DNA from: Pseudomonadota bacterium
GTDB lineage: Bacteria; Pseudomonadota; Gammaproteobacteria; CALCKW01
Direction of reading: 5' to 3'
NCBI GenBank assembly: GCA_039196715.1
Contig: JBCCUP010000019.1
Span: 1 to 64,000, forward strand
Length of the DNA stretch: 64,000 bases
A program made the position numbers and the translations under genes. The notes beneath the pieces were generated by a model that was not told the DNA's origin, ran no database searches, and saw only the letters and a list, made by a program, of their open reading frames with translations. Below are positions 50,176 to 59,015 of this stretch, in pieces; the stretch's first letter is position 1, and every line of letters begins with the position of its first letter.

Positions 50176-50181
50176 TATAAT
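50176..50181 (+). promoter_or_regulatory. -10 element of guaBA
   Basis: A perfect TATAAT, about 75 bp upstream of the guaB ATG. No clear TTGACA-like -35 is seen 16-18 bp before it, so an activator or a weak -35 is likely. The guaB leader would be about 68 bases. Confidence 0.55.
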
Positions 50182-50255
50182 GTGGCCGCATCGTTGATCG
50201 TCGTGACGCCGCGCCCGCGCCGCGTCGATCCCACCACACGGAGCCCCACCCCACG

Positions 50256-51710
50256 ATGCGCATCCTCAGTGAAGCACTCACCTTCGATGACGTGCTGCTT
50301 GTGCCCGCCGAGTCCAATGTCCTGCCCCGCGATGTCAGCCTGCAGACCCGCCTGACGAGCCGCATTCACCTGAACATTCCACTGCTGTCGGCGGCCATGG
50401 ACACCGTCACCGAGTCCAACCTCGCAATCGCGTTGGCCCAGGAGGGCGGCATCGGTGTGGTCCACAAGAACATGGACGTCGAGAGCCAGGCGCGCGAGGT
50501 CCGCAAGGTCAAGAAATTCGAGTCCGGCGTTATCCGCGAACCGATCAGTGTCAGTCCGTCCACGACCGTGCGTGAGGTGCTCGACATCACGCGGTCCAAA
50601 GGCATATCCGGCCTGCCTGTGGTCGATGGCGACCGCTTGCAGGGCATCGTCACGCAACGTGATCTGCGTTTTGAAACCCGTCTGGACGAACCCGTGTCAG
50701 TGGTGATGACACCGAGGGACAAGCTTGTCACCGTCTCCGAGGGCGCCACGCGCGATGCGGTCGTCGGCCTGTTGCACCAGCACCGCATCGAGAAGGTGTT
50801 GGTGGTGTCGGACGGTTTCGAGTTGCGCGGCATGATCACCGTCAAGGACATTCAGAAGTCACACGACTTTCCCAACGCCTGCAAGGACAGCGAAGGCCGG
50901 CTGCGGGTCGCGGCGGCAGTCGGCACCGGCGAAGACGCCGAGTCGCGCGCCGAGCAACTCATCGACGCCGGCGTCGACCTGCTCGTGATCGACACCGCGC
51001 ACGGCCACTCCGCTGGCGTGATCGAGCGGGTCAAGTGGGTGAAGAAGCAGTCCGACATCGATGTGATTGCCGGCAACATTGCCACCGCCGACGCCGCGCG
51101 CGCGCTGGCCGACGCGGGCGCAAACGCCGTCAAGGTGGGCATCGGTCCGGGCTCGATCTGCACCACGCGGATCGTCGCCGGTGTCGGGGTCCCGCAGATC
51201 ACGGCCATCGACAGTGTCGTGCAAGCGCTGCAGGGCACCGACGTGGGCGCGATCGCCGACGGCGGTATTCGCTACTCCGGCGACGTCGCCAAGGCTGTTG
51301 CCACCGGCGCCAACGCCATCATGGTGGGCAGCCTGTTTGCGGGCACCGAGGAAGCGCCCGGCGAGGTCGAGCTCTGGCAGGGACGCAGCTACAAGTCTTA
51401 CCGCGGCATGGGCAGCGTCGGCGCGATGCGCCAGGGTTCATCCGACCGTTACTTCCAGAGTGGCAGTGCGACCGAGAAACTCGTGCCCGAGGGCATCGAG
51501 GGGCGCGTGCCCTACAAGGGCCCGCTCGCCGGTGTGCTGCACCAACTGCTCGGCGGCTTGCGCGCAAGCATGGGCTACTGCGGCTGCGAGACGGTCGACG
51601 CCATGCGTAACCGCGCGGCCTTTGTGCGCACGACCAACGCCGGCATTACCGAGAGCCACCCGCACGACGTGACCATCACCAAGGAAGCGCCCAACTACCG
51701 TGTCGGCTGA
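50256..51710 (+). CDS. guaB: IMP dehydrogenase
   Basis: 484 residues. It oxidises IMP to XMP with NAD+, the first committed step to GMP. The catalytic Cys302 lies in [10 protein letters not shown] pair of CBS domains is inserted at about residues 90-205. The RYFQSGS and VPYKGPL flap/substrate motifs are intact. Located 42 bp upstream of guaA in an operon. Confidence 0.98.
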   Translation: MRILSEALTFDDVLLVPAESNVLPRDVSLQTRLTSRIHLNIPLLSAAMDTVTESNLAIALAQEGGIGVVHKNMDVESQAREVRKVKKFESGVIREPISVSPSTTVREVLDITRSKGISGLPVVDGDRLQGIVTQRDLRFETRLDEPVSVVMTPRDKLVTVSEGATRDAVVGLLHQHRIEKVLVVSDGFELRGMITVKDIQKSHDFPNACKDSEGRLRVAAAVGTGEDAESRAEQLIDAGVDLLVIDTAHGHSAGVIERVKWVKKQSDIDVIAGNIATADAARALADAGANAVKVGIGPGSICTTRIVAGVGVPQITAIDSVVQALQGTDVGAIADGGIRYSGDVAKAVATGANAIMVGSLFAGTEEAPGEVELWQGRSYKSYRGMGSVGAMRQGSSDRYFQSGSATEKLVPEGIEGRVPYKGPLAGVLHQLLGGLRASMGYCGCETVDAMRNRAAFVRTTNAGITESHPHDVTITKEAPNYRVG

Positions 51711-51752
51711 CCGCGATCGGTTCCACTCCCTCCGACCCAGGCGAAACACCGC

Positions 51753-53330
51753 ATGACAGACATCCACCAGGCACGCATCCTCGTCCTGGATTTCGGCTCT
51801 CAATTCACCCAGCTCATCGCCCGCCGCGTGCGCGAGGCCGGTGTCTATTGCGAACTGCACCCCGGTGACCTCGATGCCGAGGCCGTGCGCGCGTACGCGC
51901 CCAACGGCATCATCCTCTCCGGTGGCCCGGAGTCGGCCACCCACGCGAATCAGGCGCTCAAACCCGACCCGAGTGTGTTCGAACTCGGCGTGCCGGTGCT
52001 CGGCATCTGCTACGGCATGCAGATCATGGCTGCGATGCTCGGCGGGGCGGTCGAACCCTCGTCGACGTCGGAGTTCGGCTACGCCGAGGTGCGGGCCCGT
52101 GGGCACTCCGAGCTGCTGCGGGACATCGAAGACCGCCGCAACGAGGCCGGCCACGGGCTGCTGGACGTCTGGATGAGCCACGGCGATCGGGTCACCGACT
52201 TGCCCCCGGACTTCGTCTGCATCGCGAGCACCGAGCACGCGCCGCTGTCCGGCATGGCAAACCCGGCCAAGGGGTTTTACGCGCTGCAGTTTCACCCCGA
52301 GGTCACGCACACACCGCAGGGCGGTGCGATCTACCGCCGTTTCGTGCGCGACATCTGTGGGTGTGCCGGGCTCTGGCGTGCCGACACCATCGCCGAAGAC
52401 CTGGTGCACCAGATGCGCGAGCGGGTGGGCGAGGACCGCGTGCTCCTGGCCCTCTCGGGCGGGGTCGACTCCTCGGTCGTGGCGGCGTTGCTGCACCAGG
52501 CAATCGGCGACCAGCTGACCTGCGTGTTTGTCGACAACGGCCTGCTGCGGCTCAACGAGGCCGACCAGGTCATGCAGGCCTTTGCCCACAACATGGGCGT
52601 GCGGGTGGTGCGAGTCGACGCGGCTGACCGCTTCCTGGCCCGCCTCGAAGGCGTCAGTGATCCCGAGGCCAAGCGCGTGGCGATCGGCCACCAGTTCATC
52701 GCCGAGTTCGAGCGTGAGGCGGCGCAACTCGAGGGCGTGCGCTGGCTGGCGCAGGGCACGATCTACCCGGATGTGATCGAGTCGGCCGGTGCCAAGACAG
52801 GCAAGGCGCACGTGATCAAGAGCCACCACAATGTCGGCGGCTTGCCGGAACATATGGCCTTCGAACTGCTCGAACCGCTCAGGGAATTGTTCAAGGACGA
52901 GGTGAGGGCTGTGGGCGTGGCGCTGGGCCTGCCGGCAACCATGGTGTACCGGCACCCGTTCCCGGGGCCGGGACTCGGCGTGCGCATTCTCGGCGAAGTC
53001 AGCCGGGAGGCGGCCGACACCCTGCGAATTGCCGACGACATCTTCATTTCGGCGTTGCGCGAGCACGATTTGTACGACTCGGTCTCACAGGCCTTTGCCG
53101 TGTTCCTGCCGGTCAATTCCGTTGGCGTCACCGGTGACGGCCGACGCTATGCGCCGGTGGTGGCATTGCGAGCCGTAGAGACAACCGATTTCATGACAGC
53201 GAGATGGTCACACTTGCCCTATGATCTTCTCGACGAAGTCTCGCGACGCATCATCAACCGCCTACCGGGTGTGTCGCGGGTGGTCTACGACATCTCCGGC
53301 AAGCCGCCGGCGACCATCGAATGGGAGTGA
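51753..53330 (+). CDS. guaA: GMP synthase (glutamine-hydrolysing)
   Basis: 525 residues. It aminates XMP to GMP using glutamine. The class I amidotransferase domain has the catalytic Cys86 in GICYGMQ and His in FHPEVTHT (near 181). The ATP-pyrophosphatase P-loop reads LSGGVDSS near residue 232, and the C-terminal dimerisation domain ends in PPATIEWE, as in most members. Second gene of guaBA. Confidence 0.98.
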   Translation: MTDIHQARILVLDFGSQFTQLIARRVREAGVYCELHPGDLDAEAVRAYAPNGIILSGGPESATHANQALKPDPSVFELGVPVLGICYGMQIMAAMLGGAVEPSSTSEFGYAEVRARGHSELLRDIEDRRNEAGHGLLDVWMSHGDRVTDLPPDFVCIASTEHAPLSGMANPAKGFYALQFHPEVTHTPQGGAIYRRFVRDICGCAGLWRADTIAEDLVHQMRERVGEDRVLLALSGGVDSSVVAALLHQAIGDQLTCVFVDNGLLRLNEADQVMQAFAHNMGVRVVRVDAADRFLARLEGVSDPEAKRVAIGHQFIAEFEREAAQLEGVRWLAQGTIYPDVIESAGAKTGKAHVIKSHHNVGGLPEHMAFELLEPLRELFKDEVRAVGVALGLPATMVYRHPFPGPGLGVRILGEVSREAADTLRIADDIFISALREHDLYDSVSQAFAVFLPVNSVGVTGDGRRYAPVVALRAVETTDFMTARWSHLPYDLLDEVSRRIINRLPGVSRVVYDISGKPPATIEWE

Positions 53331-53335
53331 GGCAC

Positions 53336-53842
53336 ATGGGTGCTCTCCAGGCGCGCAATGGCACGGGCACAGGACGGGGGCCGGTGGCAGGCCTGCTGCT
53401 GCCTGTGCTGCTCGCTGTTGCCGGTTGCGGCAGCGTGGGCGGCGGCCCGGCCGCAACGCCCGATGTACTGCCCGTCGATGTGCCGACCCAGAAGGTCACC
53501 CACACCTTCGATGATCCGCAGGTCGTGATTGCCTGGCGTCGCGCCGAGGACGCGCGTGCCGTCGGCAACTTCGCGCTCGCATTCCGCCACCTGCGTTCGG
53601 CGTTGGAAATCGCGCCGGACGACCGGGCCCTCTGGAGCCGCCTCGGCGAAATCGCCCTTCGCCTCGAGCAGTGGGACGCGGCCGAGAAATACGCCATGCG
53701 CTCGAACACCCTCAAACCTGTGCCACCGTTGCTGAGCTACCGCAACTGGTTGATAATCGTGCAATCTCGAGAGCAGATGCGCGACTACGACGGTGCCGAA
53801 CAGGCCAAGCTGCAAGCGCGTTTGTTCAAGCCTGGAATCTGA
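53336..53842 (+). CDS. TPR lipoprotein
   Basis: 168 residues from the ATG at 53336. A hydrophobic signal ends in a lipobox, LAVAGC, with Cys31 as the lipid attachment site, so it should be an envelope lipoprotein. Residues about 65-160 contain TPR-like helices (ARAVGNFALAFRHLRSALEI, then LWSRLGEIALRLEQWDAAEKYA). No partner is identifiable; TPR proteins usually scaffold others. It overlaps the end of guaA by only a few bases in reading if the upstream ATG at 53321 is used, and lies 18 bp before the helicase gene, suggesting one long operon. Confidence 0.75.
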   Translation: MGALQARNGTGTGRGPVAGLLLPVLLAVAGCGSVGGGPAATPDVLPVDVPTQKVTHTFDDPQVVIAWRRAEDARAVGNFALAFRHLRSALEIAPDDRALWSRLGEIALRLEQWDAAEKYAMRSNTLKPVPPLLSYRNWLIIVQSREQMRDYDGAEQAKLQARLFKPGI

Positions 53843-53860
53843 ATCGCGGGTGACCGTGCG

Positions 53861-55825
53861 TTGACTACGCAATCTGCGGGCGAGGTCCTTGGGGCCGACG
53901 GCCCGCTGTCGGCATTGATCGACGGGTTCAAACCCCGACCGGGTCAGCAAGCGCTCGCCGACGCCATCGAATCCACCTTTGCCGACCGCGGTACCTTGAT
54001 CGCGGAGGCCGGCACCGGTGTCGGCAAAACCTTCGCGTACCTTGTGCCCGCGCTGCGGTCGGGCCTCAAGGTCATCGTCTCGACCGGCACCCGACACCTT
54101 CAGGACCAGCTCTACCAGAAGGACCTGCCGGTCGTCGCCAAGGTCTTTGATGTGTCGCCGCGCACCGCGCTGCTCAAGGGACGCGCGAACTACCTCTGCC
54201 GGTCGCGCCTCGCGCGCGCCAAAGGGCTCGCACAGCTCGACAACCCCGACGCGCAGGCCAAGCTCGCGACCATCGAGCGCTGGGCGCTGCGCACCCACGA
54301 CGGCGACATCAGCCAGTTCTCGGCGGTGCCGGAGGACGACCCGATCTGGCAGCACGTGACCTCCAACGCCGAGTACTGTGCCGAGCACGAGCCCGACGAA
54401 CTCGACGGCTGCTACGTGACGCACGCACGGCGGCGCGCGCAAGAGGCGGACGTCGTTGTGGTCAACCACCACCTGTTCTGCGCCGATCTCGCGCTGCGCG
54501 AGGAGGGCTTCGGCGAGATCCTGCCAACCGCCGATGCGTTCATCTTCGACGAGGCCCACCAACTCCCTGACGTGGCAACCCAGTTTTTCGGCAAGCGGTT
54601 GTCGACACGGCACGCCACCGAGCTGGCGCGCGACACCATTGCCGAGCACCTGAGCGCCGCGCCAGACCAGGCGGGCCTGCGCCACAGTGCCGAGGAGCTC
54701 GAGCGTGCGATGCGCGACCTTCGACTCGCGCTCGGGGTCGACACCCAACGCGCAGCCTGGGTCGAGGTGGCGGAGCGCGCCGCCGTGGCCGCGGCGAGTG
54801 AGCGGCTGCTCGCAGCGTACCGGGTTCTGGCAGAGGAATTGGAGGTTGCCGCCGAGCGCAGTCGCGGGCTCGAGGCCTGCGGCAAGCGCGCCGAGCGCCA
54901 GCGCGCGTTGCTGTCCGATTACCTCGGTGCTGGCGACGAGGCGTCGATCAGCTGGTTCGAAACCTACAACACGGGGTTGGCGCTGAACGTCACGCCCCTC
55001 GATGTCGCTGCGCCCTTTGCGCGCAACATGGGCGCACTGTCCGGGGCGCGCGTCTACGTGTCGGCAACGCTCGCGGTCGGTGGGTCCTTCTCGCACTTTC
55101 GCGCCCAGCTCGGGATCGAAACCGACGCCGAGGAATGCATCGCCGAAAGCCCCTTCGACTACCGCCGCAACGCGATGCTGCTGGTGCCTCCGGACATGCC
55201 GGCACCGGCCTCGCCCGGGTACGACGCCGCGGTGCTCGATGTGGCGCGTCGGGTGATCCGGGCTAGCCGGGGTCGCTGCTTCCTGTTGTTCACCAGTCAC
55301 CGCGCGATGAACCACGCGGCCGAGGCGCTCGCCGACCGCATCGAGTACCCGATGCTGGTGCAGGGCAGCCGCGCCAAGACCGAGTTGCTCGACGCCTTTC
55401 GGCGCGCGGGTGACGCGGTGCTGCTCGGCACCTCGAGTTTCTGGGAGGGTGTGGACGTGCGGGGCGAGGCACTGTCGTGTGTGCTCATCGACAAGCTGCC
55501 GTTCAGCTCGCCGGTCGATCCGGTGATGCGCGCCCGGATCGACGCACTGAACCGCAAGGGTGGAAACGCCTTCATGGACTTCCAGTTGCCGCAGGCGATC
55601 ACCCAACTGAAGCAGGGCGTCGGTCGCCTGATCCGCGATGAGAGTGACCGCGGTGTGATGGTGCTGTGTGACCCGCGCCTGGTCACCAAGAACTACGGTG
55701 CGCTGTTCATCAACAGCTTGCCGCGCATGTACCGCACGCGCGTGCCGGACAAGGTCGAGGCCTTCTTTGCCCGCGACGCTGCGTCGGCCGACGGCACCGA
55801 GGGTGAAGGGGCACCGGTCTCGTGA
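53861..55825 (+). CDS. yoaA: YoaA/DinG-family XPD-like helicase
   Basis: 654 residues with a TTG start. A DNA helicase with Walker A AEAGTGVGKT near residue 50 and a DEAH box in FIFDEAHQL; followed by tsaB, as E. coli yoaA is. XPD-like helicases carry a 4Fe-4S cluster. Here Cys113 (NYLC), Cys173 (EYC) and Cys184 (DGC) are in the expected places, but the position five residues after Cys173, where family members I recall have the third Cys, is Pro178. The cluster may be labile or absent, or ligated otherwise. E. coli YoaA works with HolC in replication repair. No SOS box is seen. Confidence 0.9.
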   Translation: MTTQSAGEVLGADGPLSALIDGFKPRPGQQALADAIESTFADRGTLIAEAGTGVGKTFAYLVPALRSGLKVIVSTGTRHLQDQLYQKDLPVVAKVFDVSPRTALLKGRANYLCRSRLARAKGLAQLDNPDAQAKLATIERWALRTHDGDISQFSAVPEDDPIWQHVTSNAEYCAEHEPDELDGCYVTHARRRAQEADVVVVNHHLFCADLALREEGFGEILPTADAFIFDEAHQLPDVATQFFGKRLSTRHATELARDTIAEHLSAAPDQAGLRHSAEELERAMRDLRLALGVDTQRAAWVEVAERAAVAAASERLLAAYRVLAEELEVAAERSRGLEACGKRAERQRALLSDYLGAGDEASISWFETYNTGLALNVTPLDVAAPFARNMGALSGARVYVSATLAVGGSFSHFRAQLGIETDAEECIAESPFDYRRNAMLLVPPDMPAPASPGYDAAVLDVARRVIRASRGRCFLLFTSHRAMNHAAEALADRIEYPMLVQGSRAKTELLDAFRRAGDAVLLGTSSFWEGVDVRGEALSCVLIDKLPFSSPVDPVMRARIDALNRKGGNAFMDFQLPQAITQLKQGVGRLIRDESDRGVMVLCDPRLVTKNYGALFINSLPRMYRTRVPDKVEAFFARDAASADGTEGEGAPVS

Positions 55826-56517
55826 GCACGGTTTTGCTCGGGCTCGACACCACCACGGAAGCCTGTTCGGTCGCCGTGTTCGACGGTTCGGAAATGCACG
55901 CACACCGCTTTCTCAACACGCGTGAGCACGCTGTGAGGCTGTTGCCGATGATCGAGGAAATGCTCTCGACTGCCGGTGTCGGTCGGCGCGAGCTCGACGC
56001 GATCGCTTTCACCCGCGGTCCCGGCAGTTTCACGGGCTGTCGAATCGGCACGGCGACCGCGCAGGCGTTCGGGCTGGCGTTGGACCGCCCACTCGTTGCG
56101 GTGTCGACGCTCGAGACCCTGGCCGAAGGGGCCAAGCGGGAACTGGGCACCACCCGTGTGGCGGCGGCGATCGACGCGCGCATGGGCCAGGTCTACTGGG
56201 GCTGTTTTGAGCGCGAGGGCAGCCGTTGGCGCGAAACGGTCGCTGAGCACGTCAGTGACCCCGGGCAGGTGATGGCGCCCGCGTCGTCCAATTGGGTCGG
56301 CGTGGGCACCGGCTGGGCGGCCCACGGCGAGGCGCTTGCGGCGCGGTGTCCGAACGTGATTCGGCAGTTCGGCAAGCAGGTGCCAGACGCACGCGACACG
56401 GTCCTGCTCGCGCTGCCCCGGTTCCACCGCGGCGACACGGTGTCGGCCGCCGAGGCCGAGCCCGTGTATCTGCGCGACAAGGTCGCTTTGACCACCGCGG
56501 AACGGCAACAGCGCTGA
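55822..56517 (+). CDS. tsaB: tRNA threonylcarbamoyladenosine protein TsaB
   Basis: 231 residues starting with a GTG that overlaps the helicase stop by four bases. TsaB is the pseudo-enzyme partner of TsaD in forming t6A at tRNA position 37. The ASKHA-fold N-terminus LLGLDTTTEACSVAV and the TRGPGSFTGCRIG motif are conserved. The C-terminal part is variable, as usual. Confidence 0.95.
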   Translation: MSTVLLGLDTTTEACSVAVFDGSEMHAHRFLNTREHAVRLLPMIEEMLSTAGVGRRELDAIAFTRGPGSFTGCRIGTATAQAFGLALDRPLVAVSTLETLAEGAKRELGTTRVAAAIDARMGQVYWGCFEREGSRWRETVAEHVSDPGQVMAPASSNWVGVGTGWAAHGEALAARCPNVIRQFGKQVPDARDTVLLALPRFHRGDTVSAAEAEPVYLRDKVALTTAERQQR

Positions 56518-56605
56518 CCGCGGTGTGTGCGGCCCCGGCGGCACTTGCAGCGGGACGCGCGACGCGGCAGGGTGGGCGGTGACCTGTCGTGGGATAAGGA
56601 GGGGG

Positions 56606-57709
56606 ATGATGGTCCGAATCCCGAACGTGGCAGCGGGCTGGTGCCTCTGCGCGGCCGTGGCGGCCGGCATGGTGTGGATTGAATGGCGTGGCGATCCGGC
56701 ACCCGCGCCCACCACCGACGTCGACCGATTCGACGCGCGTGCGGCTCGACTTGAGCAGTTGGCGTCGGCGACCTTGCGGCAGCAGTTTGAAGCCCGCTTG
56801 CACACCGTGCAATCACGCACCTCGCGCGCGGCGCTGGTCAAGCAGGCCGAGCGGGCTGTCGCGGTGGGTGACCGCGAGGCGATGGCCGAGGCGGTACACG
56901 AACTCGGCGTGCTGGCGATGGCACGCGGCGACCTCGACGGCGCCGACGTCTGGCTCGCGGATGCCCTTGCCGAATACGACGCGATGGGTGACGAACGCGG
57001 CCGCGCGCGCGTGCTGCTTGACATGGGCCGACTGCACATGGCGTTCCGCGAACGTGCGCAACGCGCCGCGTTCGACTACGACGAACTGCTGATCGCGCGC
57101 TGGGCGATGGCGAACGGATACCGCGACGATGCGCGCGTCGCCCTCGAACACATTGTGGGGTCGAGCCTTCAGTTGAACCGCTACGGCACGGCTGCCAGCG
57201 CGTTGAGCTCGCTGTTCGAGCTGCACCTCAAGGCCGGCGATGTCGCTGCCAGCCTCGACGCCGGTCAGCGCGCGCTCGAATTGCATGCCTCGGCGGGCAA
57301 CCTGCACAGCGCACAACGCATGCTGACGGCGTTGCGCGATCACGGTCTGGACCGCGAGTCGGTGCGTCGCGCCGAGTCTGCGATGGCGCTTGGCCTCGAG
57401 ACATTCGAGCGCGAGACACAGAAGCTGGGTCTGGTGCGGGACTACATGCAGCTTTACCACCAGCTCACGGCGCGCGGCGACCCGGTTGGCGCCTGGCGCT
57501 ACCGGCGACAGGCCGAGGAGCTGCGCACCAGCACCTCGCGCCGCGCAATGTACCGTCGGCAGCCCGACGTGCTGGTCGAGTTGTACCGGTCGAACCGGAG
57601 CATCGACCGGGCCTCGGATGTGCTGCGTGACGCAGAGTCCGCGTTCGAACGGTTGGGGATGGTCGAGGAGATGCTGCAGTCGGCTGCGCTGCAGCAGGAC
57701 ATACGCTGA
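56606..57709 (+). CDS. TPR-like protein with N-terminal membrane anchor
   Basis: 367 residues. Strong AAGGAGG lies just before the double ATG at 56606 and 56609, so the start is good. A hydrophobic helix at about residues 8-25 acts as a signal anchor. The rest is helix-rich, with repeated TPR-like pairs such as DREAMAEAVHELGVLAMARGD and DAGQRALELHASAGN. No known domain at the C-terminus. It follows tsaB by 88 bp and ends at a hairpin. Function unknown; possibly a periplasmic scaffold. Confidence 0.7.
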   Translation: MMVRIPNVAAGWCLCAAVAAGMVWIEWRGDPAPAPTTDVDRFDARAARLEQLASATLRQQFEARLHTVQSRTSRAALVKQAERAVAVGDREAMAEAVHELGVLAMARGDLDGADVWLADALAEYDAMGDERGRARVLLDMGRLHMAFRERAQRAAFDYDELLIARWAMANGYRDDARVALEHIVGSSLQLNRYGTAASALSSLFELHLKAGDVAASLDAGQRALELHASAGNLHSAQRMLTALRDHGLDRESVRRAESAMALGLETFERETQKLGLVRDYMQLYHQLTARGDPVGAWRYRRQAEELRTSTSRRAMYRRQPDVLVELYRSNRSIDRASDVLRDAESAFERLGMVEEMLQSAALQQDIR

Positions 57710-57721
57710 GCGGTCCGGGCA

Positions 57722-57762
57722 GGTCGCGCCCGTGCCTGCCGCGTGCAAGCACGGGCGCGACC
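57722..57762. terminator. Long hairpin between convergent genes
   Basis: GGTCGCGCCCGTGC (57722-57735) pairs perfectly over 14 bp with GCACGGGCGCGACC (57749-57762) across a 13-base loop. It lies between the convergent TPR and solute-binding genes. There is no T tract, so it could be a Rho-assisted stop or an mRNA-stabilising end. Confidence 0.6.
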
Positions 57763-57769
57763 GCGTCGG

Positions 57770-58936
57770 TCAGGGCAGACGCGAATCCAGCGTTTTCCAG
57801 GACCCGTCGGCGATCTGGGAAATGATCACCGCGTCGGCGCCGAGGTGGTCACCCTCGCCGAACTTGATGTCGGCACCGAGCAACTTGTCCTCGTAGTCGA
57901 GGGATTGCATGCCGGCCCGGAAGCTGTCGGGTGTCAGGTCACGGCCGGCGGCCTCAAGCGCACGCACGAGGATCTCGGTGTACGAGCGGCCGAGCAACGC
58001 GCCGGTGCCGGGGGGGTCACCGTAGGCCTCGGTGTAGGCGTCGAAGAAGGCCTTCACTTCGGGCACGTCCATGCGCGTTTCCATGTCCTGCCAACCGGCC
58101 GCGGCGTAGAAGTTGTTGGTCACGCCACCGGGTACCTTGGCCACCGCGGTGTGGAAGGCCGCCGAGCTGCCGAGGAAGTTGACGTCGTTCCAGCCCATTT
58201 TCTTGGCCGTGGCAACGGCCGTGATCACCTGACGCAGGCCGAGGGCGATCGCGATGGTGTCACAGCCGGCCTCCTTGAGCTTGCCGAGCGTGCCGACGAA
58301 ATCCGACTCGTCAGGCTTGTGCTTGGTCTCGGCAGCGAAGGTCAGACCGAGCGCGGCGGCCTGGTCGACGGCGCCCTCCTGAATTTCCTTGCCGAAGTCG
58401 GTGGGCAGGTACATCGCGCAAACGGTCTGGGCGCCGGCGTTTTCAGCCAGGTAGTCAATGCCCATGCGGATCTGGTCGTAGTAGGACGCACCGCCGGTGT
58501 ATTTGAAGTCGATCGAGCCGTCGAGCATCTGCCGTGCCGCGGACAGCGGGATCACGTTGGCGACTTCGCGGGCTTCCTGCAGCTTGAACGACGCGATGTT
58601 CATCGGCGTGCCCAGCGACATGAGCATCGCGAACACCTTGTCTGAGTTGACCAGCTTGTTCAGCCCCTGCATGGCCTTGGGCAGCTGGTAGGCGTGGTCC
58701 TCGACGATCAGGCGAATGGTGCGCCCATGAACGCCACCGCCGGCATTGACCTCATCCAGGTAGAGCTTGGCCGCGTTCATGGCGGGGGCGCCGAAGCCGG
58801 CAAAGATGCCCGACATATCCTGGTTGGAGCCGATGAGGATCTCGGTGTCACTGACGCCTTGTGCCTGCGCCGTCGACCCGAGCGTCGTCAGGCCCAGCGA
58901 CAACGCCGCCGCGCCCGCGAGCAGTGTGTTTTTCAT
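57770..58936 (-). CDS. LIV-type ABC solute-binding protein
   Basis: 388 residues. A Sec signal peptide (ends near AQA, residue 24) leads to a periplasmic binding fold of the branched-chain amino-acid family: DTEILIGSNQDMSGIFAG, GGVHGRTIRLIVEDHAYQ. The ATG at 58936 has AGGAGA six bases upstream; the frame is open to 58990. It is the last gene of a livHMGF operon that also carries an acyl-CoA ligase. Family members bind branched amino acids, urea or aromatic or aliphatic carboxylates; the neighbouring ligase favours a carboxylate. Confidence 0.9.
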   Translation of the reverse strand: MKNTLLAGAAALSLGLTTLGSTAQAQGVSDTEILIGSNQDMSGIFAGFGAPAMNAAKLYLDEVNAGGGVHGRTIRLIVEDHAYQLPKAMQGLNKLVNSDKVFAMLMSLGTPMNIASFKLQEAREVANVIPLSAARQMLDGSIDFKYTGGASYYDQIRMGIDYLAENAGAQTVCAMYLPTDFGKEIQEGAVDQAAALGLTFAAETKHKPDESDFVGTLGKLKEAGCDTIAIALGLRQVITAVATAKKMGWNDVNFLGSSAAFHTAVAKVPGGVTNNFYAAAGWQDMETRMDVPEVKAFFDAYTEAYGDPPGTGALLGRSYTEILVRALEAAGRDLTPDSFRAGMQSLDYEDKLLGADIKFGEGDHLGADAVIISQIADGSWKTLDSRLP

Positions 58937-59015
58937 GGGGTGTCTCCTGTTGGTGAGTTCTCTCTTGTGTGTCACGGTCCCGATTGGCACACGGGCGTCA
59001 CCGGGCGTGTCTGTC

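Noticed and set aside
51438-53066. 542-codon open frame opposite guaB/guaA
   Set aside because: Antisense shadow of guaA; no domain and typical reversed composition.
53285-55903. 872-codon open frame on the minus strand opposite the helicase gene
   Set aside because: It is antisense to a clear YoaA-type helicase, has no recognisable domain and is rich in Arg/His/Gln, as expected from reverse reading of GC-rich codons.
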